The notes under the pieces are model-generated. The model was not told the origin of the DNA. It did no database searches and worked only from the letters and a program-made list of their open reading frames with translations. A DNA stretch of 64,000 nucleotides from positions 1 to 64,000 of the forward strand of contig NZ_FOUZ01000009.1 in assembly GCF_900115015.1 (NCBI RefSeq), in the 5' to 3' direction. The DNA comes from Algoriella xinjiangensis (GTDB taxonomy: Bacteria; Bacteroidota; Bacteroidia; Flavobacteriales; Weeksellaceae). The position numbers were made by a program, and so were the translations under genes. Below, one piece after another: positions 15,477-25,482 of this stretch; positions within the stretch are counted from its first letter, which is position 1; each line of letters opens with the position of its first letter.

Positions 15477-18230
15477 ATGAAACGCAATTTAACTTTACTT
15501 TTATTATTAGGCTCGGCTGCATTGTTTGCACAAACTAATATTAAGTTAGAAGGAACTCTATTTGATCAAAAATCAAATCAACCAATTTCTGGAAAAAATT
15601 TCACGATTGAAGGTTTAAATATTCAAGCAAAAACGGATGAGAAAGGTCATTATGAAGTTTCTGTTCCGGATGATGTTTATCAAATAGAATTGAAAGTTGA
15701 TGGTTATCAAATTATCACAAAAAGTTTAACTGATACTGATGCGGTTAATTTATATCTGCAACCAGAAGATTTTAAAGATGGTAAAATTGATTTATCAACT
15801 GCTGTTGTAACGGCAACAAAAAGTAAATCGTCTGAAGCAAATTTGTTGAACTTACAGAAAAAATCAATCAAAATTGTAGAAAGTATAGGTTCTGCAGAAT
15901 TAGAAAGAAAAGGTGTGAGTGATGCGGCATCTGCTGTTGCAAAAATGGCTGGTGTGACTAAACAAGAAGGTTCTGGAGATGTTTTTGTACGCGGTTTAGG
16001 AGATCGTTATAATTATACATCTTTAAACGGTTTACCACTTCCGTCAGAAAATCCGAGTAATAAAAATATCAAATTAGAATTATTTCCGACAGATATCATT
16101 GAATATATTTCGTTAAGCAAAACATTTAACGTTAGAATGATGGCTGATTTTGGAGGTGCAAATATTGATATTGCCTCTAAATTATACGAAGGAAAAGGTT
16201 TTTTTGAAATTGGTACAGGTTTGAATCTTAATTCGAATGCGATTTCTGAGAAAGATTTTAAATTACAAGATGGTCCAAATTGGTTTGGATTTCAAAATAC
16301 AAAAATTCCGGCAAATGCAACAAATGGCTATTTTTTCAAAAATAGTTTCAATCCACAAACAAAATCTGCTGTTGCAGGAGGTTTTAATGTAAAAGGTGGA
16401 AAAAGTTACAAGTTTGATAATGGCTCAAAATTTGGCTTTTTTGCATCAGCTTCTTTCGATAATTCAGCACAAAGTATAGAAAACGGAATTGCACGAACTG
16501 TAGATGCAGAAGGTAAAAACTTGAAAGGTTTTAATGATTATACAAAAAATAGCTATTCTACAAACACAACAGGTATGGTTAATTTGTATTATGATTTTAA
16601 TGCAAATAACAAGTTAAGAGCTAACAGTATTTTTATAAATAATACAACCCAAAGTTTACAAGAATACAAAGGATTTATTAGAGATTTAGCCGAAGATGAC
16701 AATGGTTTTATTCGTAGAGCAACATACGAAAAGAATCAAGTTTTTGTCAACCAATTGTTAGGAGATCACAAATTAAATAGTCGTTCGGAGTTTCATTGGG
16801 GATTATCATATAACGCAGTAAATCAAGATATGCCAGATCGTTTGCAAAATACAATGCGTCTAAACAAACAATCAGGTCAATATACTTTAGCTTCTCAAGA
16901 TGCGTCATTAAGTAACCGTTATTTTCAAAAATTAAATGAAAATGAAATTTCTGCAAATTTAGAATACAACTTTACTTTGGGCGGAGATTTAAAAGATTAT
17001 AAAGCAAAAATTTCTGTTGGATATCAAGCTCGTCACAAAGAAAGAGATTTTGAGGCAAATCAATTTAACTTAAAATTGACTCAAAGCGGAATTGTTGTTG
17101 ATCCAAATAATTTAGACGCGATTTTTAACCAATCAAATTTTGGATATGATAAGTTGTATACGATAGAAACATTTGATATGGATGGTAAAGGCGGTTATCG
17201 TTCGCAAACTTATACTGGACAAAAAGATATACAAGTTGGTTTTGTAGAAATTGAATATAATTTTACAGATCGTTTAACAGCACTTTTAGGGGTTCGTGCA
17301 GAATATCTTAAACAAAGTATTGATTGGTACACTGCTTTATCAAAAGGAAAAAACTCTTTTGACCAATTTGAACTTTTACCAAGTTTAGCTTTACGTTATA
17401 AATTAACAGACAAACAAAACTTACGTTTTGCAACGTCAAAAACATATACTTTACCTCAGTTTAAAGAAACAGCAATGTTTGTTTACGAAGATGTTACAGA
17501 GACATTTAGAGGAAATCCAATGTTATATCCATCTACAAATTACAATGCAGATATTAAGTGGGAATGGTTTCCTAAAAATGGAGAAGTAGTTTCGTTTGGT
17601 GGTTTTGGAAAATACATTCAAGATCCAATCAATACAACAACTATTGCATCATCTTCTAACGATATTTCTTATGTAAATTCAGGAGATTGGGGATATGCAG
17701 TTGGTGCAGAATTAGAAGTTCGTAAAGCGATTTATGACAACAAAACATCTAATCCAGAGCAAATAACAGTTGGTTTAAATGCGGCTTATATGTATTCTAA
17801 TCAAGAGTTAAACAATGATAAAGTTTATGAAGAAACATTGTTTAATGGACAACGTATTAATACAAATTTCACAAACAAAGAAGATGCATTTACAGGAGCA
17901 TCAGACTTAATAACGAATGCAGACATTTCATATTCTAAAAAATGGGAGCAAGGCGGTAGTTTAATGGCTACGGTTGCTTACAACTATTTCTCGGACAGAA
18001 TTTATGCATTGGGAACAGAAACAAGAGGAAATCAAGTAGACAAAGGTTTTAGTACGTTAGATTTTATTCTTCGTTCTAGATTAAATAAAAATATAGGAAT
18101 CAATTTTTCTGCTAAAAACCTTTTAAATCCAACAATAGATCGTGTTCAAGAAAACTCAAACGGAGATGCAATTACACTTAGCTACAAAAAAGGATTAAAC
18201 TTTAATTTATCTGTAAACTATCAATTTTAA
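15477..18230 (+). CDS. TonB-dependent receptor, likely phosphate-stress uptake
   Basis: 917-aa outer-membrane receptor. A signal peptide ends near LFAQ (residue 19). Residues about 22-95 form a carboxypeptidase-regulatory-like domain (KLEGTLFDQKSNQPISGKNF), the plug covers about 120-250 (ASAVAKMAGVTKQEG, VFVRGLGDRYNYTSLNG), and the remainder is a barrel ending NFNLSVNYQF. This architecture is shared by Bacteroidota receptors that are paired with a lipoprotein, here the beta-helix protein 31 bases downstream. The gene is divergent from the PhoR/PhoB-like pair with PHO-box-like repeats in front. The ligand is unknown; phosphate or organic phosphorus compounds would fit the regulator. Confidence 0.85.
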   Translation: MKRNLTLLLLLGSAALFAQTNIKLEGTLFDQKSNQPISGKNFTIEGLNIQAKTDEKGHYEVSVPDDVYQIELKVDGYQIITKSLTDTDAVNLYLQPEDFKDGKIDLSTAVVTATKSKSSEANLLNLQKKSIKIVESIGSAELERKGVSDAASAVAKMAGVTKQEGSGDVFVRGLGDRYNYTSLNGLPLPSENPSNKNIKLELFPTDIIEYISLSKTFNVRMMADFGGANIDIASKLYEGKGFFEIGTGLNLNSNAISEKDFKLQDGPNWFGFQNTKIPANATNGYFFKNSFNPQTKSAVAGGFNVKGGKSYKFDNGSKFGFFASASFDNSAQSIENGIARTVDAEGKNLKGFNDYTKNSYSTNTTGMVNLYYDFNANNKLRANSIFINNTTQSLQEYKGFIRDLAEDDNGFIRRATYEKNQVFVNQLLGDHKLNSRSEFHWGLSYNAVNQDMPDRLQNTMRLNKQSGQYTLASQDASLSNRYFQKLNENEISANLEYNFTLGGDLKDYKAKISVGYQARHKERDFEANQFNLKLTQSGIVVDPNNLDAIFNQSNFGYDKLYTIETFDMDGKGGYRSQTYTGQKDIQVGFVEIEYNFTDRLTALLGVRAEYLKQSIDWYTALSKGKNSFDQFELLPSLALRYKLTDKQNLRFATSKTYTLPQFKETAMFVYEDVTETFRGNPMLYPSTNYNADIKWEWFPKNGEVVSFGGFGKYIQDPINTTTIASSSNDISYVNSGDWGYAVGAELEVRKAIYDNKTSNPEQITVGLNAAYMYSNQELNNDKVYEETLFNGQRINTNFTNKEDAFTGASDLITNADISYSKKWEQGGSLMATVAYNYFSDRIYALGTETRGNQVDKGFSTLDFILRSRLNKNIGINFSAKNLLNPTIDRVQENSNGDAITLSYKKGLNFNLSVNYQF

Positions 18231-18261
18231 AAACATACAAACACAATAAAACATTTCAATT

Positions 18262-19428
18262 ATGAAAAAATCAATTTCAAGATTATTCTTAGTAGGTGCA
18301 ATTTCATCTTTAGCTTTAGTAAGCTGTAATAATGACGATGATAATAAAGGAGGAGATACAAATCCTTCTGGGTTTGTTGCAAATCCACAAGATTTTAAAG
18401 GAGAATTAAAAAGCGGAGATAAAGTAACATTAGACGCTTCTAAAGTATATTATTTAACAGGAAGTTTACAAGTTGACGAAGGTGCAGTTTTAACTATTCC
18501 TGCAGGAACACAAATTATCGCAAACGGTGGTACATCTTCTTATATTGCTGTAGCACAAGGAGGTCAAATTTTTGCAAACGGTACTGCTGACAAACCAGTC
18601 GTATTTAGTTCTGATAAAAAAACACCAGGATCTTGGGGAGGTGTAGTTTTATGTGGTAAAGCACCAATTAACAAAGCAAAATCTGCAACAGCAGAGGTTT
18701 CTCAATTAACTTATGGTGGTGATGTTTCAAATGATAATTCAGGAACAATTACTTATACACGTATTGAGTATGCTGGAGCAATTTATAACAGCGAAAAAGA
18801 ATTTAATGGACTTTCATTATTCGGAGTTGGTAGCGGTACTAAAATAGAATATGTACAATTATATGCAGGTTCTGACGATGGTATTGAGTTTTTTGGAGGA
18901 ACAGTAAATACAAAATACATTGTTTCGAATGAAAACGAAGATGATCAATTTGACTGGACTGAAGGTTGGAATGGTACAAACGAATTTTGGTACGGTAAAG
19001 AAGGTCGCAGCAAAGGAAACAGAGGTATAGAAGCAGATAATAATTCATCAAACAATTTATTAACGCCAATATCTAATCCAACAATCAAAAATGCAACATT
19101 AATTGGTTTAGGATCAACTTATGTTGGAGAAGGAGAAAACCAAGCACTTAAATTACGCGTAGGTACAAAAGGTAAATTTGAGAATTTTGTATTAGCTAAT
19201 TGGGCAAAAGGTATTGATATAGAGCATGACGCAACTTTAAGCTGGATTCCGACAGATTTATTTCTTAAAAATGTACAATTTATCAATGTTGGTGTAGAGG
19301 CAACAGGTAAAACATCGGGAGGTGCAGTAGCAGACGTTACAAAAGCATATTCTAAAGCAAATAATACAGGTGCAGGTTCTGGTGTAGATACGCCAACTTG
19401 GGCAAAAGGATGGACAGTAGGTTTATAA
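18262..19428 (+). CDS. Surface beta-helix lipoprotein, receptor partner
   Basis: 388-aa lipoprotein: lipobox VSCN followed by NNDDDN, an acidic run that fits surface export. The body is a parallel beta-helix-like repeat protein (GSLQVDEGAVLTIPAGTQI, YIAVAQGGQIFANGTADKPVVF, GIEFFGGTVN, FDWTEGWNG); in databases such proteins are often misnamed multidrug transporter. It follows the TonB receptor by 31 bases and has its own strong terminator, so the two form an operon. In this family the lipoprotein is likely the external partner of the receptor. No catalytic residues are apparent. Expression is likely under the same PHO-box-like repeats. Confidence 0.7.
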   Translation: MKKSISRLFLVGAISSLALVSCNNDDDNKGGDTNPSGFVANPQDFKGELKSGDKVTLDASKVYYLTGSLQVDEGAVLTIPAGTQIIANGGTSSYIAVAQGGQIFANGTADKPVVFSSDKKTPGSWGGVVLCGKAPINKAKSATAEVSQLTYGGDVSNDNSGTITYTRIEYAGAIYNSEKEFNGLSLFGVGSGTKIEYVQLYAGSDDGIEFFGGTVNTKYIVSNENEDDQFDWTEGWNGTNEFWYGKEGRSKGNRGIEADNNSSNNLLTPISNPTIKNATLIGLGSTYVGEGENQALKLRVGTKGKFENFVLANWAKGIDIEHDATLSWIPTDLFLKNVQFINVGVEATGKTSGGAVADVTKAYSKANNTGAGSGVDTPTWAKGWTVGL

Positions 19429-19482
19429 TACTGTAATATATAATGATAAAACTTTTCTAATAAAAAAGTTCTTCGTGTTTGT

Positions 19483-19524
19483 AAAATCGCTTTTTCGGGC
19501 TCTCCGACAAAGCGATTTTCTTTT
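19483..19524 (+). terminator. Nested-stem terminator after the receptor operon
   Basis: An outer 11-bp stem (AAAATCGCTTT with AAAGCGATTTT) encloses a second TCGG/CCGA stem, and a T-rich tract follows. It ends the receptor-lipoprotein operon. Confidence 0.88.
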
Positions 19525-19595
19525 CCTATAAATTTTTAATTTTAAATCATTAAAAATAGTTATTTAGAAAAATTCCACCTAACACAAACTATTCG

Positions 19596-19603
19596 TACAT
19601 TTG
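19596..19603 (+). promoter_or_regulatory. -7 box of the sufT-like gene
   Basis: TACATTTG matches TAnnTTTG exactly and lies 22 bases before the chosen ATG, leaving a short leader. Confidence 0.5.
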
Positions 19604-19625
19604 TAAATAATTAGAGTTGATAACA

Positions 19626-19952
19626 ATGGCATTAACAGAACAACAAATAGACTCGATAGGAGAAAGATTAGTAGAGAAATTTAAATCTGTCTACGATCCA
19701 GAGATTCCTGTTGATATTTACGAATTAGGCTTAATATATGATGCTGAGGTTAATGAAGACGGAGAAGTTAAAGTAACCATGTCACTTACATCTCCAAACT
19801 GTCCAGTTGCCGAAACACTTCCAAGAGAAGTAGAACAACGCGTAGAAGAAATAGAATATGTAACAAAATGTTACGTAGAAATTACTTTTGAACCGCCTTG
19901 GGAAAAAGATATGATGAGCGAAGAAGCAAAATTTGAATTAGGAATGTTATAG
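19626..19952 (+). CDS. sufT: SufT-like MIP18/DUF59 iron-sulfur assembly protein
   Basis: 108-aa protein of the MIP18 family, which helps maturation of Fe-S proteins. The hallmark VYDPEIPVDIYELGLIYD opens the domain, the SLTSPNCPVAETLP segment carries the conserved reactive Cys, and FEPPWEKDMMSEEAKFELGML is the standard end of SufT-type proteins. A TTG at 19617 would add three residues, but the ATG at 19626 fits family alignments better. In many flavobacteria this gene is part of a suf cluster; here it stands alone. Its own terminator uses the stop codon as the loop of the hairpin. Confidence 0.85.
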   Translation: MALTEQQIDSIGERLVEKFKSVYDPEIPVDIYELGLIYDAEVNEDGEVKVTMSLTSPNCPVAETLPREVEQRVEEIEYVTKCYVEITFEPPWEKDMMSEEAKFELGML

Positions 19953-19972
19953 TAACATTCCTAATTTTTTTT
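19938..19972 (+). terminator. Terminator built over the stop codon of the sufT-like gene
   Basis: TTAGGAATGTTA and TAACATTCCTAA form a perfect 12-bp stem; the three-base loop is exactly the TAG stop codon (19950-19952), and eight or more T residues follow. Confidence 0.88.
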
Positions 19973-20007
19973 ATATCTTAACTCAATAAATTAAAAAACA
20001 TCAACTT

Positions 20008-20979
20008 ATGCAATATTTTGGTATAGCTATTTTTGTAGGTATAATTATTCTTTTTTTGTTATTTTTTACTGTAAAACAACAAACCGCAATTGTGTTAGAA
20101 CGATTTGGTAAATTTCATAGTGTTCGTACGCCAGGTTTACAATTCAAAATTCCGATTGTAGACAAAATTGCAGGAAAAGTATCCTTAAAAATTCAACAAT
20201 TAGATGTTGTTGTCGAAACTAAAACAAAAGATGATGTTTTTGTTCGATTAAAAATATCTGTTCAATATCAAGTGATAAAAGATCAAGTTTACGATGCATT
20301 TTATAAACTAGATAATCCTTATACACAGATTACGTCGTATGTATTTGATGTTGTTCGTGCTGAGGTTCCGAAACTTCGTTTAGACGATGTTTTCGAGAAA
20401 AAAGACGATATCGCAATTGCTGTAAAAGGCGAGTTGCAAGAAGCTATGAATACGTATGGTTATGATATTATCAAAACTTTAGTAACCGATATTGATCCTG
20501 ATGAGCAAGTAAAACACGCCATGAACCGTATTAATGCTGCCGAACGCGAAAAAATTGCCGCACAATATGAAGGTGACGCTGCACGAATTTTAATCGTAGA
20601 AAAAGCCAGAGCCGAAGCAGAATCAAAACGTTTGCAAGGACAAGGTATTGCAGATCAACGCCGCGAAATTGCAAAAGGTTTATTAGAATCTGTAGATGTT
20701 TTGAACGGTGCAGGAATTACATCGCAAGAAGCTTCTGCTTTGATTGTTGTAACGCAACATTATGATACATTACAAGCAATTGGAGAAAAATCAGGAAGCA
20801 AATTAGTGCTTTTACCAAATTCGCCAACACAAGCTTCAGAAATGTTAAACACAATGGTTACATCATTTACAGCGGCTCATGAATTGAATGAACACCAAAT
20901 AAAGAAAGAAGATTCTACGGATTCTAAACGAAATAATCCAAACAAAGACGATTCGTTTACGTTTCCAACAAATCCTTAA
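20008..20979 (+). CDS. SPFH/Band 7 (stomatin-like) membrane protein
   Basis: 323-aa protein of the SPFH superfamily, which forms ring assemblies at the membrane and is associated with membrane quality control. An N-terminal membrane segment (residues 4-23, IAIFVGIIILFLLFFTV) is followed by the Band 7 domain: VLERFGKFHSVRTPGLQFKIP, VSLKIQQLDVVVETKTKDDV and YVFDVVRAEVPKLRLDDVFE. A coiled region rich in Ala, Glu and Arg (AAEREKIAAQYEGDAARIL) comes next, and the tail is polar. No NfeD gene is adjacent, although this is a usual partner. A bidirectional terminator follows. Confidence 0.85.
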   Translation: MQYFGIAIFVGIIILFLLFFTVKQQTAIVLERFGKFHSVRTPGLQFKIPIVDKIAGKVSLKIQQLDVVVETKTKDDVFVRLKISVQYQVIKDQVYDAFYKLDNPYTQITSYVFDVVRAEVPKLRLDDVFEKKDDIAIAVKGELQEAMNTYGYDIIKTLVTDIDPDEQVKHAMNRINAAEREKIAAQYEGDAARILIVEKARAEAESKRLQGQGIADQRREIAKGLLESVDVLNGAGITSQEASALIVVTQHYDTLQAIGEKSGSKLVLLPNSPTQASEMLNTMVTSFTAAHELNEHQIKKEDSTDSKRNNPNKDDSFTFPTNP

Positions 20980-20993
20980 GATAATTTACAATA

Positions 20994-21026
20994 AAAAAAA
21001 CCACTTCATTACGAAGTGGTTTTTTT
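20994..21026. terminator. Bidirectional terminator (ACCACT family)
   Basis: AAAAAAACCACTTC and GAAGTGGTTTTTTT pair around the loop ATTAC. It separates the convergent SPFH and metG genes, and has close relatives at 26946, 39990 and 48287. Confidence 0.92.
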
Positions 21027-21052
21027 GTATAATAATATTTTTATGTATCTAA

Positions 21053-23089
21053 TTATCCAACTTGTACACCGTTTGGTGTTTCGTCTTCAGGATTAACAAA
21101 CGTTAATTTACCGTCCGCTTTATCAGCAAATAATAACATTCCATTAGATTCTATTCCACGAATTTTACGAGGCGCTAAATTTGCTAAAACCATTGCTTGT
21201 TTACCAACAATTTCTTCTAACGTAAAATGCTCTGCAATACCAGAAACAATTGTACGAACATCCATTCCGGTATCAACTTTTAATTCGAATAATTTATCTG
21301 CTTTCTCTACTTTTTTCGCTTCTAAAATTGTTCCGATACGAATATCCATTTTCTGAAAATCATCAAAAGAAATTAATTCTTTTTGAGGCTCTGCATTTGG
21401 GTTTGTCATATTATTTTTGACTTTACTTTCTTGTAATTTATTGATTTGTGCTTCGATTGCTTCATCTTCAATCTTTGCAAAAATTAATTCTGATTCTCCT
21501 AATTGATGTCCTGTTGCAATATATTCATCAGTCGATTCTAATTCGTCCCAATTCAATTGCTCAAGATTCATCATTTTTAGCATTTTAGCCGATGAAAATG
21601 GAATAAATGGTTCTCCAAATTGTGCTAAAGCTGCTGCAATTTGAGTTGCCGTATACATAATTCCTTTTACAACTTCTGGGTCATCTCCTTTTTTCCAAGG
21701 CTCTTGTGCTTGTAAAAATTGATTTCCTAAACGTGCTAAATTCATATATTCTGTTAATGCTGCACGAAATTCATATTTTTCGATATGTGCTGCAATGCGC
21801 TGTCCAAAATATTTGATTAAAGTAACTTCTTCAAATTCCACTGTTTTTTCAGGAACAATTCCTTCGTAATATTTGTGAGAAAGTACCATTACACGGTTAA
21901 TAAAGTTTCCTAAAATACCTACTAATTCTGAGTTATTTTTGGTTTGAAAATCTTTCCATGTAAAATTATTGTCTTTATTTTCGGGCATATTTGCCGTCAA
22001 AACATAACGTAAAGTATCTTGTTGATTTGGAAAATCTACTAAATATTCGTGCGCCCAAACAGCCCAATTTCTAGAAGTTGAAATTTTATCATCTTCTAAA
22101 TTTAAAAACTCGTTTGCAGGTACATTATCTGGCATAATATAATCGCCGTGCGCTTTCATCATTACAGGAAAAATGATACAATGGAAAACGATATTATCTT
22201 TTCCGATGAAATGAACTAATTTCGTTTCTTCGTTTTGCCAATAATCTTTCCAGTTTTTCCCATTTTGCTCTGCCCATTCTTGTGTAAATGAGATATAACC
22301 AATAGGCGCATCAAACCAAACATACATTACTTTTCCTTCCGCTCCTTCTACAGGAACTGGAATTCCCCAGTTTAAATCACGCGTCATTGCACGAGGTTTT
22401 AAACCATCGTCTAACCATGATTTTACTTGACCATAAACACTCGATTTCCAATCATTTTTATGACCATCTAAAATCCATTCTTTTAAAAACGAATCGTATT
22501 GATCTAGAGGTAAATACCAGTTTTTTGTCTCTTTTCGTATTGGCGTATTTCCGCTTAATGCAGAACGAGGATTTATTAATTCTTCTGGGCTTAAAGTAGT
22601 TCCACATTTTTCGCATTGATCGCCATAAGCATCAGGATTTCCACATTTAGGACATTCTCCTCTAATGTATCTATCTGCTAAAAATTCGTGTGCTTCTTCA
22701 TCATAATATTGCTCGGTTACATCTTCTGTAAACTTCCCATTATCGTATAATGTTTTGAAAAAATCTTGCGAAACTTCTTTGTGTTTTGTAGATGTTGTAC
22801 GAGAATAAATATCAAATGTAACACCGAAATTTTCTAATGTTGTTTTGATATTTTCGTGGTAACGATCTACGATATCTTGTGGTGTAACACCTTCATTTTT
22901 AGCACGAATTGTAATTGGAATACCATGCTCATCAGAACCTCCAATAAAGGCTACATCTTTTCCTTTTCTTCTTAAAAAACGCGCGTAAATATCAGACGGT
23001 ACATAAACCCCAGCCATATGACCAATATGAATTGGTCCATTTGCATAAGGTAAAGCCGCTGTAACAGTATATCTTTTTGGTTGACACAT
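21053..23089 (-). CDS. metG: Methionine--tRNA ligase
   Basis: 678-aa class I synthetase charging tRNA-Met. It has the HIGH motif in [16 protein letters not shown], a zinc knuckle with four cysteines (CPKC and CEKC at about 140-160), the KMSKS-equivalent [13 protein letters not shown], the usual variant in this phylum, and the anticodon-binding helices. The last 110 residues form an EMAP/Trbp-like tRNA-binding domain ([21 protein letters not shown]), which also gives dimerisation. Full length. A TAnnTTTG box lies about 23 bases before the start. Confidence 0.97.
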   Translation of the reverse strand: MCQPKRYTVTAALPYANGPIHIGHMAGVYVPSDIYARFLRRKGKDVAFIGGSDEHGIPITIRAKNEGVTPQDIVDRYHENIKTTLENFGVTFDIYSRTTSTKHKEVSQDFFKTLYDNGKFTEDVTEQYYDEEAHEFLADRYIRGECPKCGNPDAYGDQCEKCGTTLSPEELINPRSALSGNTPIRKETKNWYLPLDQYDSFLKEWILDGHKNDWKSSVYGQVKSWLDDGLKPRAMTRDLNWGIPVPVEGAEGKVMYVWFDAPIGYISFTQEWAEQNGKNWKDYWQNEETKLVHFIGKDNIVFHCIIFPVMMKAHGDYIMPDNVPANEFLNLEDDKISTSRNWAVWAHEYLVDFPNQQDTLRYVLTANMPENKDNNFTWKDFQTKNNSELVGILGNFINRVMVLSHKYYEGIVPEKTVEFEEVTLIKYFGQRIAAHIEKYEFRAALTEYMNLARLGNQFLQAQEPWKKGDDPEVVKGIMYTATQIAAALAQFGEPFIPFSSAKMLKMMNLEQLNWDELESTDEYIATGHQLGESELIFAKIEDEAIEAQINKLQESKVKNNMTNPNAEPQKELISFDDFQKMDIRIGTILEAKKVEKADKLFELKVDTGMDVRTIVSGIAEHFTLEEIVGKQAMVLANLAPRKIRGIESNGMLLFADKADGKLTFVNPEDETPNGVQVG

Positions 23090-23111
23090 TTGCTTAAAAT
23101 CTATATGGTTA

Positions 23112-23119
23112 CAAAGATA
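23112..23119 (-). promoter_or_regulatory. metG -7 promoter box
   Basis: Reads TATCTTTG on the minus strand, an exact match to TAnnTTTG, shortly before the metG ATG. Confidence 0.5.
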
Positions 23120-23210
23120 GGTAATGTTAAGTAAAAGTGGAATTTATTCTTGTCAGAAAGAATCTTAAAAATTTAACTAAAATTAATTTAGAATAAATAA
23201 GAATTACATA

Positions 23211-23218
23211 TAAATTTG
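23211..23218 (+). promoter_or_regulatory. -7 box of the siderophore receptor gene
   Basis: TAAATTTG is an exact -7 match, about 50 bases before the receptor ATG. The AT-rich sequence upstream has no convincing Fur box. Confidence 0.45.
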
Positions 23219-23268
23219 CAAAACTTTATAAGTAATTAGACCATAATTATTTTAAAAATCAATAACAA

Positions 23269-25479
23269 ATGAAAAAATATATATTCAATTTAGCGATGCT
23301 TGCAGCAATGACAAGTTATGCACAAGAAGAAAAAAAAGATTCAGTACAAATCAGTGAACTTGAAGGTGTAATTATAAACGCAACGCTAAAAAAAGATTCT
23401 GAATATGTGAATAAAATGCCTTTAAAGGCAATAGAAAATCCACAATTATTTTCTACAGTTGATAAAATATTTTTTGAAAATCAAATGATTTATTCAGTTG
23501 ATGATGCCTATCGAAATGTAACTGGAATTCAGAAAATGTGGAGTGCAACTAACAGAGCAGGAGATGGAGGAGCATATATTGCATTAAGAGGTTTTGTATC
23601 TAATAATTCATTACGAGATGGTATGGTTGCACCAGTAACAACATCTATTGATGCCGTAAATATTGAAAAATTAGAGGTTTTAAAAGGTCCTTCCGCAACA
23701 TTGTATGGTAGTAATGTAACGTCTTATGGTGGAGCTGTAAATCGAATTACAAAAAAACCGTATGAAACTTTTGGCGGTAATATTTCTGTGGTAGGTGGTA
23801 GTTATAACTATTATAGAGCACAGGCAGATGTAAATGCACCACTTACAAAAGATAATAAGCTTATGTTTCGTGTAAATACAGCTTATACCAATTCTGGAAC
23901 TTTTCAGAAAGCTAATGCAAAAAATACGTACACTGCTTTTACACCTTCGTTATTGTATAAAGTAAATGATAAATTGACGCTGAGTTTAGAGTATGAAATG
24001 TATGATACGAAATCGACGCCAGAACAATCTTTTTTCTATTTATCAAAAGAAACTACAGGAGTTGATAATGCCAAAGATTTAGAAAAATTAGGATTAAATT
24101 ATAAACAATCTTATTACGGCGACGGCATGTACACAAAGGCAAAAGTTCGTAATATTTTTGGGCAAGCAAATTATAAAATCAATACTAACATTAGTTCTTC
24201 TACTAATATTAGTACAGCGTATACTTTTTCGGATGGATACAATCCTTATTTTACAGCAGCTATCAATCCATCAGATAATCAATTGTATGTAAGTAGAGCA
24301 GATCAATCTACTGATAATAGTAAGAAAACATATTTCCAACTTCAACAAAATTTCAATTTCGATTATAAATTTGGAAATGATATGCGCAACAGAACTGTTG
24401 TTGGATTTGATTATATGAAAATCAAAAACAGATTACGTTACAAATATCTTACAAAAGGATTTTTTGATACAGTTCCTGCAAATGGTTACGATTACGCAAG
24501 TACATTTAATTCAGACGTATTAGATGCCTTATACAGTAATCCTGACAATGTAAGTACATACGACCAAACGGATGATCAAAATACATACAGTGGATATATC
24601 GCCAATGTTTTTACACCAATTTCTGGACTTAATATTATGGCAGCACTTCGCTATGAAAGCAATAATTTTGAAGGTGGTAAATTATGGATTAATGATGTAA
24701 AACCATACAATCAATCTGCTTTTTCTCCAAAATTTGGTGTTGTTTATGAAGTTATAAAAGATAAATTTTCTGTTTTCGGAAATTACCAAAACAGTTTCAA
24801 AAGCAATGGATATTATACTGCTGATGCTACAGGAACTTCTCTTTTATCAGATCCAGAAAGAGCCAATCAATTTGAAGGTGGTTTAAAAACAAGTTTAATC
24901 AGAGGAAAAGTTAACGCAACATTGAGTTACTATAATATCAATGTAAAAAATACTTTAGTTACAACTGGTTATGCTGGTGCTTTTGCAATACAAACACAAG
25001 CTGGTGAACTTAGAAGTAAAGGTGTAGAATTAGAAGTAAATGCTTATTTGCTAAAAGGACTTTCTCTGGTTGGAGGAGTAAGTTATAATGACTCAAAATA
25101 TTTAGATGCCGATGCAACAACAAAAGGTAGAAGACCAGGAACTGCAGGTTCGCCTTGGTTAGCAAGTTTATATGCAAGTTATCAAATTCTTGATGGTAGT
25201 TTAAAAGGTCTTGGTTTTGGTCTTGGCGGAAATTATGCAAACGATCATAGAGAAATTAATAACAATATTATAGATGCAAACGGTAATGTAACTGGCGAAA
25301 GTATATTTATTCTTCCAAAATATTTAGTGTTAAACGCAAGTGCTTTTTACGACACAAAGAAATTTAGAATAGGTGTTAAAGTTGACAATTTTACGAATCA
25401 ACATTATTGGGTAGGTTTTACAACAGCTAATCCGCAACAATTGGTAAATGCTTTAGGAAGTATTACGTATAAATTTTAA
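23269..25479 (+). CDS. TonB-dependent siderophore receptor
   Basis: 736-aa outer-membrane receptor with a signal peptide ending at SYAQ (about residue 19). There is no carboxypeptidase-like domain before the plug, which is seen at about 60-165: DDAYRNVTGIQKMW, YIALRGFVSNNSLRDGM, IEKLEVLKGPSATLYGS (the classic plug end), then GGAVNRITKKP. The barrel ends GSITYKF. Plug sequence and length place it among ferric-siderophore receptors such as FhuE/FpvA types. The next gene, 4 bases on, encodes a PepSY membrane protein, a standard iron-reduction partner, which supports iron uptake. The siderophore itself cannot be named. Confidence 0.88.
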   Translation: MKKYIFNLAMLAAMTSYAQEEKKDSVQISELEGVIINATLKKDSEYVNKMPLKAIENPQLFSTVDKIFFENQMIYSVDDAYRNVTGIQKMWSATNRAGDGGAYIALRGFVSNNSLRDGMVAPVTTSIDAVNIEKLEVLKGPSATLYGSNVTSYGGAVNRITKKPYETFGGNISVVGGSYNYYRAQADVNAPLTKDNKLMFRVNTAYTNSGTFQKANAKNTYTAFTPSLLYKVNDKLTLSLEYEMYDTKSTPEQSFFYLSKETTGVDNAKDLEKLGLNYKQSYYGDGMYTKAKVRNIFGQANYKINTNISSSTNISTAYTFSDGYNPYFTAAINPSDNQLYVSRADQSTDNSKKTYFQLQQNFNFDYKFGNDMRNRTVVGFDYMKIKNRLRYKYLTKGFFDTVPANGYDYASTFNSDVLDALYSNPDNVSTYDQTDDQNTYSGYIANVFTPISGLNIMAALRYESNNFEGGKLWINDVKPYNQSAFSPKFGVVYEVIKDKFSVFGNYQNSFKSNGYYTADATGTSLLSDPERANQFEGGLKTSLIRGKVNATLSYYNINVKNTLVTTGYAGAFAIQTQAGELRSKGVELEVNAYLLKGLSLVGGVSYNDSKYLDADATTKGRRPGTAGSPWLASLYASYQILDGSLKGLGFGLGGNYANDHREINNNIIDANGNVTGESIFILPKYLVLNASAFYDTKKFRIGVKVDNFTNQHYWVGFTTANPQQLVNALGSITYKF

Positions 25480-25482
25480 TAG

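Noticed and set aside
23160-23268. Fur box in front of the siderophore receptor
   Set aside because: The region is AT-rich with GAATAA/GAATTA words, but no convincing 19-bp Fur-type inverted repeat is visible.
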